A DNA stretch of 18,737 nt from Maribacter sp. GTDB taxonomy: Bacteria > Bacteroidota > Bacteroidia > Flavobacteriales > Flavobacteriaceae. Position numbers and translations under genes: made by a program. Below the pieces are notes generated by a model. That model was not told where the DNA came from. It saw only the letters and a program-made list of their open reading frames with translations, and made no database searches. The DNA is taken from positions 1 through 18,737 of the forward strand of contig JAHHKH010000268.1 in the NCBI GenBank assembly GCA_018679695.1, in the 5' to 3' direction. Numbering within the stretch: position 1 is the first letter of the stretch; each line of letters opens with the position of its first letter. Positions 13,033-18,737 of this stretch are shown piece after piece.

Positions 13033-15715
13033 TTATGGCTTAATAACCATCATTTTAGTTTACTTGGCAATATTATTCTATATCGCCTTTATAGCAGAGA
13101 AAAATTCAAAAAGCAAATGGGTGAATAATCCATATGTTTATACCTTATCGCTTGCGGTATATTGCTCCGCATGGACATATTATGGCAGTGTGGGTATGGC
13201 CGCAAATTCAGGTGTTGGCTTTTTACCCATTTATTTGGGGCCTGCAATCGCAATACCCTTATGGATTGTCCTGCTACGTAAGATTATTCGAATTTCAAGA
13301 CAACATAAGATTTCATCGATTGCGGATTTCATATCGTTACGATATGGCAATAGCAGGTTCTTAGGAGCCCTGATCACTCTTTTATGTTTTACAGCCATGG
13401 TTCCGTATATCTCATTACAACTAAAAGCTGTAGCTGAGACTTTTGGGATCATGGCCAACGAGCCTTATAAATTCGGCATAAGCATTTTTGAAGATTCAAC
13501 TTTTTATATCGCCTTGATCCTGGCGATTTTTGCTACGTTTTTTGGCACTCAGGCAACCGATGCCTCTGAAAAGCATAAAGGAATCGTTACTACTGTGGCT
13601 TTCGAATCAATTTTAAAACTGACCTTTTTTCTTATTATCGGAGTATATGTCACGTATTACCTCTTTAATGGTACCGAGGATATTTATGAACAAATTTCAA
13701 TAACCGCTAATTTTGAGAACCTCTCAAAACTACCTGATCTTGAAAGTGGTTTTAACTGGTTCTTCATAATGATGCTTTCATTTACAGCTATATTTTTATT
13801 GCCAAGGCAATTCCAGGTAGCAGTTATCGAGAATAGTAGGGAAAAACACCTAAAAACAGCAATTTGGCTTTTTCCCTTGTATTTATTTTTGTTCAACATC
13901 TTCGTAATATTCATTGCTTGGGCAGGTAAGTTGACTTTTGGTGAAACTGCCAATGCCGAATACTATACCTTATTACTTCCTCTAAATAGTGATAATACTT
14001 TTTTGGCCCTTTTGGTATTCCTAGGTGGATTTTCCGCAGTGATATCCATGGTGGTTGTTTCAACTTTGGCCCTATCGAAAATGATCAGTAACAACCTGAT
14101 CATTCCATATGGATTTTTAGATAAATTCGTTAAGGCAAAACCTGAGCAAAATGCCTCTTATATCAAGAATATAAGGCGAATATCCATATTTACGATTATC
14201 ATACTCGCATATATCTTCTATATTAATTTTTCAATAGAATTGTCATTGTATTCCATAGGCTTAATATCATTTGTGATAATCGCACAATTAGCACCCTCTT
14301 TCTTTATTGGTCTCTTTTGGAACCGTGGTTCATCATTGGCATCAATTACCGGAATAATAGTTGGATTAATAATCTCCACATATACGCTAATATTACCTTT
14401 TACCATGGAGGCCTTTACCGGATCGAGTGATTTTACCGATTTTGGCTTGTTTGGAATTACAGCATTAAAACCTTATGGGCTTTTCGGAATAAGTTTTTTA
14501 ACCCCTCCAGCCCATGCTTTTTTTTGGAGTATCTTGGTGAACACCTTTTGCTATGTGGTCATTTCCTTAGCTTTTAAAAGTCATTATAGGGAGCGAAATT
14601 ACGCTGAAATGTTCGTGGATAGCAAGAACTTTTCCTCCTTACAGGATAGTGCCCTTGTCTGGAAAGGGGAGGCCTATGTAGCGGATATAAAAAATATATT
14701 GATCAAATTGTTGGGCGAAGCGAGATCACAGCGTGCCTTAAACCTATTCTTTAAAAAATATGAAATTCCGAGTGACACCCAGATGGCAGATGCCAGATTG
14801 ATTAATTTCTCGGAAAAGCTTCTGACAGGAAGTATTGGTAGTGCCTCCGCAAAAATACTGATTGCAGGGGTGGTCAAGGAGCAAGAAATCAGTTTGCCCG
14901 AAGTTTTGAAGATATTAGAAGAATCAAAGGATACCATAAGTAGTAACAAAGTGCTTCGTGAAAAATCTGCAGAACTCACGGACCTAACGTCGCAATTGAA
15001 ATATGCCAATGAAGAACTTATAACAAAGGACAAACAAAAAGATGAGTTTTTAGATACCATTGCCCATGAATTGAAAACACCAATAACGGGGATTAGGGCA
15101 GCATCTGAACTATTGATGGAGGAGGACGGGGATATGCCCACTGATATGAGGCAAACATTTCTGGAGAACATTGTGAGCGATTCTGATCGCCTCTCGCGAT
15201 TGATTAACGACATACTTGATTTCGAAAAGCTTTCTATAGGTAGACAACAACTCAACCTTAAAAAAAGGAATATTCAAAAAACCTTAATAAAAGCAATTGG
15301 TAACATACAGCAAATAGCGGCCAATAAAGAAATCAAGATTGTGAATAAGAATAGTTTCAGCTTTGAACTGCCTTATGATGAGGATCGGATACTTCAGGTG
15401 CTTACCAATTTGATATCTAATTCAATCAAATTCTGCGAGCCAAAAAAAGGTGTGATCACACTTGATTACAAGCTAGGTAATAATTTCGTTGAAATCTATG
15501 TAAAGGATAATGGTAAGGGTATTCCCGAGGAGGATATTAATTATATTTTTGATAAATTCTATCAGTCAAGAAACCAAAATACCCTGAAGTCGGAAGGTAG
15601 TGGATTAGGTTTGGCAATAAGTAAACAAATTATTGAAAAACACCATGGAAAAATTTGGGTGGAAAAAACCACTGGTGTTGGCGCAACCTTTGGTTTTAGG
15701 CTACCAACGAATTAA
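13025..15715 (+). CDS. SSS-transporter/STAC/histidine kinase sensor (CrbS/CbrA-like)
   Basis: An 896-residue hybrid sensor. Residues about 1-520 form an SSS (SLC5) transporter domain with about 13 helices. A STAC-type linker follows (about 545-630, starting LVWKGEAYVADIKNILIKLL), then a coiled coil (about 635-668). The HisKA domain has the H-box FLDTIAHELKTPITG with phospho-acceptor H681. The HATPase domain has an N-box near 800, DNGKGI at 828-833 and GSGLGLAIS near 860. No PAS or attached receiver domain is seen, so it is shorter than Pseudomonas CbrA or Vibrio CrbS. CrbS-type kinases control acs in the acetate switch, and acs lies downstream here. It overlaps the small upstream gene by 8 bases and precedes its response regulator by 19. 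The sensed ligand is inferred to be acetate or its transport. Confidence 0.92.
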   Translation: MSNYGLITIILVYLAILFYIAFIAEKNSKSKWVNNPYVYTLSLAVYCSAWTYYGSVGMAANSGVGFLPIYLGPAIAIPLWIVLLRKIIRISRQHKISSIADFISLRYGNSRFLGALITLLCFTAMVPYISLQLKAVAETFGIMANEPYKFGISIFEDSTFYIALILAIFATFFGTQATDASEKHKGIVTTVAFESILKLTFFLIIGVYVTYYLFNGTEDIYEQISITANFENLSKLPDLESGFNWFFIMMLSFTAIFLLPRQFQVAVIENSREKHLKTAIWLFPLYLFLFNIFVIFIAWAGKLTFGETANAEYYTLLLPLNSDNTFLALLVFLGGFSAVISMVVVSTLALSKMISNNLIIPYGFLDKFVKAKPEQNASYIKNIRRISIFTIIILAYIFYINFSIELSLYSIGLISFVIIAQLAPSFFIGLFWNRGSSLASITGIIVGLIISTYTLILPFTMEAFTGSSDFTDFGLFGITALKPYGLFGISFLTPPAHAFFWSILVNTFCYVVISLAFKSHYRERNYAEMFVDSKNFSSLQDSALVWKGEAYVADIKNILIKLLGEARSQRALNLFFKKYEIPSDTQMADARLINFSEKLLTGSIGSASAKILIAGVVKEQEISLPEVLKILEESKDTISSNKVLREKSAELTDLTSQLKYANEELITKDKQKDEFLDTIAHELKTPITGIRAASELLMEEDGDMPTDMRQTFLENIVSDSDRLSRLINDILDFEKLSIGRQQLNLKKRNIQKTLIKAIGNIQQIAANKEIKIVNKNSFSFELPYDEDRILQVLTNLISNSIKFCEPKKGVITLDYKLGNNFVEIYVKDNGKGIPEEDINYIFDKFYQSRNQNTLKSEGSGLGLAISKQIIEKHHGKIWVEKTTGVGATFGFRLPTN

Positions 15716-15734
15716 ATTGTAAGCACTATTGGCA

Positions 15735-16097
15735 ATGAAGAAAATATTAATCGTCGATGACGAACCGAACATTGTAATGACCTTGGAATATGCGTTCAAA
15801 AAACAGGATTTTCAAGTTTATATTGCTAGAGATGGCAGTGAAGCATTGCAGATTTTGGAAAACAATGTACCCGATGTTGTTCTATTGGATATCATGATGC
15901 CCAATGTTGATGGTTATCAAACATTGGAGTACATCAAGAACAGTAAAATGCTCGAGAACACCAAAGTTGTCTTCCTAACCGCCAAAACAAAGGATACGGA
16001 TATAAAAAAAGGTTTAAATCTCGGAGCTGACAGATATTTAACAAAACCGTTCTCAGTAAAAAAAATAGTTTCTGAAATACTTGGACTTCTGGGTTGA
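15735..16097 (+). CDS. Receiver-only response regulator
   Basis: A 120-residue CheY-like protein made of one receiver domain and nothing else. The acidic pocket is D8-D9, the phosphorylation site D52 in VVLLDIMMP, and the switch residues T82 and K104 (in LTKPF). I chose the ATG at 15735; an in-frame TTG two codons earlier is less likely. It starts 19 bases after the kinase and is surely its partner. CrbR, the corresponding regulator of the gamma-proteobacterial acetate switch, carries a LuxR-type DNA-binding domain, which is absent here. The downstream target is therefore unknown: it could be a phosphorelay partner, a DNA-binding protein or an enzyme. Confidence 0.92.
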   Translation: MKKILIVDDEPNIVMTLEYAFKKQDFQVYIARDGSEALQILENNVPDVVLLDIMMPNVDGYQTLEYIKNSKMLENTKVVFLTAKTKDTDIKKGLNLGADRYLTKPFSVKKIVSEILGLLG

Positions 16098-16148
16098 TTA
16101 TTGGTTTTGTGTGCAAATGACGCCTAGGTTCAATAAAAATTAGTGGAA

Positions 16149-16373
16149 ATGAAATTACGTCTTAAACCATTGGCATCCGATATCTTTATTTCTATATATG
16201 CCCTTGTTTCCTTGTACCTACGTTTTAAATTTGAAAGTGAAACTCCTATTAGTCCCATGAACTCAATTGCCATGGGCATTTGTTTCGTTGTTATTCTTTG
16301 GGTACTTATCAAATTAAAAGTTCTTAATCCCAATTGGTTTGGACTGTTCAATTCAAAAGAAGACAAATCATGA
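16149..16373 (+). CDS. Small two-helix membrane protein between response regulator and acs
   Basis: A 74-residue protein with two predicted membrane helices (about 11-26 and 38-56), a basic N-terminus (MKLRLKP) and a charged tail ending SKEDKS. An in-frame GTG at 16143 would add two residues. I do not recognise a family. It lies 51 bases after the response regulator on the same strand and 355 bases before acs, so it is probably the last gene of the sensor unit. Coding status rests on the hydrophobic pattern and position; function is unknown. Confidence 0.6.
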   Translation: MKLRLKPLASDIFISIYALVSLYLRFKFESETPISPMNSIAMGICFVVILWVLIKLKVLNPNWFGLFNSKEDKS

Positions 16374-16728
16374 GCTCCCCAAAGTGTTATACAGCGCATA
16401 TTTACTCCTGAAGACATATGGCCAAAATAAGTCAAGATTCCCAGTTTTGAAATACAACCTATGAACATTGTTTGAAATGGCGTAACAAATATATAAAGGT
16501 GGATTCAAAGGGGTAGCTATATTCTTGAAAGCATCAATAGATAAGCATATAAAAGATGGTTTCGAAGGACAGAATACCATCATTTATGATTAACTTTATA
16601 GTTGGTTTACTCCAGCAAGATTTGGAGTAATTCTCCTTAAGGTCGTATGGAATAAATGACGATGGTATTTATATTGATTGCACTACAATAGGCGATAAAA
16701 GAGCATAAGTATATAAAAAACAATAAAG
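16374..16728 (+). promoter_or_regulatory. acs upstream region
   Basis: A 355-bp gap before acs without a convincing ORF. Its right half carries a nested inverted-repeat structure (16573-16669, listed separately). The left half shows no strong repeats. A TTTG at 16471-16474 followed 19 bases on by TATATAAAG is only a weak promoter candidate, and I see no good TAnnTTTG box. The size of the gap suggests that acs has its own promoter and probably a regulated leader. Confidence 0.5.
16573..16669 (+). promoter_or_regulatory. Nested inverted repeats upstream of acs (candidate RNA leader or operator array)
   Basis: The outer arms AATACCATC (16573-16581) and GATGGTATT (16661-16669) are perfect inverse copies. 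The stem continues with ATTTAT (16582-16587) against ATAAAT (16652-16657) across a 3-base bulge. Inside, TTACTCCA (16607-16614) and TGGAGTAA (16623-16630) form a perfect 8-bp hairpin with an 8-base loop. GGAG (16624-16627) can instead pair with CTCC (16633-16636), giving mutually exclusive folds. The structure ends 59 bases before the acs ATG. It could be a leader RNA, or spaced operator half-sites. Confidence 0.5.
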
Positions 16729-18636
16729 ATGAGTAACTACCACATTAAACATTTAGAGGAATACTTCCAAGTTTATAGAAAGGCAATTCGAAACCCTGAA
16801 GGTTTTTGGGAAGAAATTGCAGAAGAACATTTTCTATGGCGCAAGAAATGGGATAAAGTATTGGAATGGGATTTTACCAAACCTGAGGTAAAATGGTTTC
16901 AGGGCGCAAAATTGAACATTACCGAGAATTGCATTGACAGGCATTTGACAATCCGTAGAGACAAGACCGCAATTATCTTTGAACCTAACGATCCCAATGA
17001 AAAGGCCCAACATATTACTTATGGTGAATTGCATGAAAAGGTCTGTAAAATGGCCAACGTTCTTAAGGAAAATGGCATCAAAAAAGGAGATCGGGTCTGT
17101 ATTTATCTTCCGATGATCCCGGAATTGGCAATATCGGTACTGGCATGTGCCCGAATCGGCGCCATTCATTCAGTCGTTTTCGCCGGTTTTTCATCGAGTG
17201 CCCTTGCGACTAGAATAAATGATTCAGATTGTAAATTGGTCCTTACTTCAGATGGTTCTTATAGGGGGAATAAAACTATAGATCTAAAGGGTATTGTCGA
17301 TACCGCTTTGGATTATTGTCCCGACGTTGAAACGGTACTCGTTGCCAAACGCATTAATAGTGACATTACTATGAAAAAAGGTCGCGATAAGTGGTTGGCG
17401 CCACTTTTGAAAGATGCCAGCAATGACTGCCCTGCAGAAATCATGGATGCAGAAGACATGCTTTTCATTCTGTACACTTCGGGATCAACAGGAAAACCAA
17501 AAGGCATGGTTCACACCTGTGGCGGTTATATGGTCTTTACTGCTTATACTTTCAAGAATATTTTCCAATATAAAAAAGATGATGTGTATTGGTGCACCGC
17601 TGATATCGGATGGATAACCGGGCACTCCTACATTGTTTATGGTCCGTTGGCAAATGGCGCCACGACGGTAATGTTCGAAGGGGTTCCTTCCTATCCGGAT
17701 TATGGTCGATTCTGGGAAATAGTTGAAAAACACAAGGTAAACCAATTCTATACTGCACCAACAGCGATTAGGGCCTTGGCCAAAGAGAACTTGGAATTTG
17801 TTGAAAAACACGATTTATCATCCTTAAAGGTCTTAGGTACGGTGGGTGAACCTATAAATGAGGATGCTTGGCATTGGTATAATTATAATGTGGGTAAAAA
17901 TCGCAGTCCAATAGTCGACACTTGGTGGCAAACCGAGACCGGTGGTATAATGATCTCGCCAATGCCCTATGTTACCCCTACAATACCTACGTTTGCAACC
18001 TTACCTTTCATTGGTGTACAACCAGCGTTGATGGATGAAAATGGAAATGAATTAGAAGGTAACCAAGTAGAAGGGCGACTGTGCATAAAATTCCCATGGC
18101 CATCGATTGCCAGAACTATTTGGGGCAACCATGAACGCTATCGAGACACCTATTTTTCAGCATATAAGAATATGTACTTTACAGGGGATGGCGCCAGCCG
18201 GGATGCTGTTGGGTATTACAGAATAACCGGTAGGGTTGATGATGTGATTATTGTTTCTGGTCATAATTTAGGTACCGCACCAATCGAAGATTCAATAAAC
18301 GAACACCCTGCGGTTGCCGAATCGGCAATTGTAGGTTTCCCACATGACATAAAAGGAAATGCCTTGTATGGCTATGTAATCCTTAAAGAAGCCGGTGAAG
18401 TACGTGAAAAAGATGATCTTCGTAAAGAAATCAATCAGCAGATTACCGAGCATATTGGGCCAATTGCCAAGTTGGACAAAATTCAATTTGTACCTGGATT
18501 GCCTAAAACAAGAAGTGGTAAGATCATGCGGCGAATTTTGCGGAAAATCGCTGGCAAGGATGCTTCTGACCTAGGGGATATCAGTACGCTATTAAATCCT
18601 GAGGTTGTAGAAGAGATTAAGAAGAACGCCCTTTAA
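16729..18636 (+). CDS. acs: Acetyl-CoA synthetase (AMP-forming)
   Basis: A 635-residue acetate-CoA ligase: acetate, ATP and CoA give acetyl-CoA, AMP and pyrophosphate in the cytoplasm. The length is close to the E. coli enzyme (652). Visible motifs are the P-loop YTSGSTGKPKG at 249-259, DIGWITGHSYIVYGPL in the middle, and DTWWQTETGG, whose paired Trp (W399-W400) is characteristic of acetate-specific members. YFTGDGASRD and GRVDDVI mark the domain hinge. The C-terminal PKTRSGKIMRR contains the catalytic lysine K598, which is the site of reversible acetylation by Pat/CobB-type enzymes in other bacteria, so similar control is possible. It is the terminal gene of the acetate locus, preceded by a large structured intergenic region, and probably has its own promoter. 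Confidence 0.97.
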   Translation: MSNYHIKHLEEYFQVYRKAIRNPEGFWEEIAEEHFLWRKKWDKVLEWDFTKPEVKWFQGAKLNITENCIDRHLTIRRDKTAIIFEPNDPNEKAQHITYGELHEKVCKMANVLKENGIKKGDRVCIYLPMIPELAISVLACARIGAIHSVVFAGFSSSALATRINDSDCKLVLTSDGSYRGNKTIDLKGIVDTALDYCPDVETVLVAKRINSDITMKKGRDKWLAPLLKDASNDCPAEIMDAEDMLFILYTSGSTGKPKGMVHTCGGYMVFTAYTFKNIFQYKKDDVYWCTADIGWITGHSYIVYGPLANGATTVMFEGVPSYPDYGRFWEIVEKHKVNQFYTAPTAIRALAKENLEFVEKHDLSSLKVLGTVGEPINEDAWHWYNYNVGKNRSPIVDTWWQTETGGIMISPMPYVTPTIPTFATLPFIGVQPALMDENGNELEGNQVEGRLCIKFPWPSIARTIWGNHERYRDTYFSAYKNMYFTGDGASRDAVGYYRITGRVDDVIIVSGHNLGTAPIEDSINEHPAVAESAIVGFPHDIKGNALYGYVILKEAGEVREKDDLRKEINQQITEHIGPIAKLDKIQFVPGLPKTRSGKIMRRILRKIAGKDASDLGDISTLLNPEVVEEIKKNAL

Positions 18637-18671
18637 TCCAATTCAGATTCTATTGGGTTATCAATTTTATA

Positions 18672-18705
18672 AAGCCGTTTCTTGGTTTAACCTAAGAAAC
18701 GGCTT
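18672..18705. terminator. Strong hairpin downstream of acs
   Basis: AAGCCGTTTCTT (18672-18683) and AAGAAACGGCTT (18694-18705) are a perfect 12-bp inverted repeat, extended inside by GG/CC with one bulge. The T-rich side is mainly on the minus strand (GGCTTTATAAAATT), so it may terminate a convergent gene beyond the window as well as acs. Confidence 0.7.
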
Positions 18706-18737
18706 CAATGTGAAATAAAACTGGTTAAGTAATTAAT

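Noticed and set aside
14674..15255. 193-codon minus-strand frame across the STAC/HisKA region of the kinase
   Set aside because: Ser-rich antisense shadow of a clearly coding region, with no domain of its own.
15729..15734. TTG start for the response regulator
   Set aside because: The ATG two codons later gives the standard receiver N-terminus MKKILIVDDE.
16368..16583. 71-codon minus-strand frame in the gap before acs
   Set aside because: Atypical composition, overlap with the end of the small membrane protein gene and with the outer arm of the repeat structure; no support as a gene.
18672..18705. Riboswitch or mobile-element end downstream of acs
   Set aside because: A simple strong stem-loop right after a stop codon is better explained as a transcription terminator.
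1..18737. tRNA, rRNA or CRISPR array
   Set aside because: No cloverleaf-like segment, rRNA signature or regularly spaced direct repeats were noticed.

Overview
The window looks like chromosomal DNA from a marine-type member of the Flavobacteriaceae (Bacteroidota). The DNA is AT-rich and genes start without Shine-Dalgarno sequences. Exported proteins carry Bacteroidota-style signals: a lipobox ending in Cys, a signal peptide ending in SQ, and a twin-arginine leader. Gene content (AmpG-like carrier, two-domain NagZ, DUF1080 lipoprotein, DUF4212/SSS pair, SSS-histidine kinase) also fits. The genus cannot be fixed from sequence alone. I saw no rRNA, tRNA, CRISPR array or intact mobile element.

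Left third (1-6141): cell-wall sugar salvage. A 5'-truncated AmpG-like MFS carrier overlaps a cytoplasmic two-domain GH3 N-acetylglucosaminidase (NagZ type). Further right, anhydro-N-acetylmuramic acid kinase (AnmK) completes the import, cleavage and phosphorylation chain of peptidoglycan recycling. Between them, on the opposite strand, is a two-gene envelope module: a twin-arginine-leader Gfo/Idh/MocA oxidoreductase and a DUF1080 (3-keto-disaccharide hydrolase type) lipoprotein. The 349-bp divergent gap before anmK holds two strong dyad-symmetric sites.

Right two thirds (6164-18636): an acetate/short-chain carboxylate uptake and activation locus resembling the 'acetate switch' loci of gamma-proteobacteria. 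The minus strand encodes a cNMP/CBS/DUF294 nucleotidyltransferase-like protein followed after one base by a DEDDh exonuclease. Divergent from these is a small zinc-ribbon plus helix-turn-helix protein related to the InsA part of IS1. Then come, all on the plus strand, an outer-membrane porin, a DUF4212 small subunit, a sodium:solute symporter, a terminator, a small two-helix membrane protein, a CrbS/CbrA-like sensor kinase with an SSS transporter domain, a receiver-only response regulator, a second small two-helix membrane protein, and acetyl-CoA synthetase (acs).

Proposed working (inference): the porin and the SSS/DUF4212 pair bring the substrate in, Acs makes acetyl-CoA, and the transporter-kinase senses flux or substrate. 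Unlike CrbR, the response regulator has no DNA-binding domain, so the output step is missing. The InsA-like protein is one candidate to supply it. A nested inverted-repeat structure of about 97 bp lies in the 355-bp gap before acs and is the strongest unexplained non-coding signal in the window.
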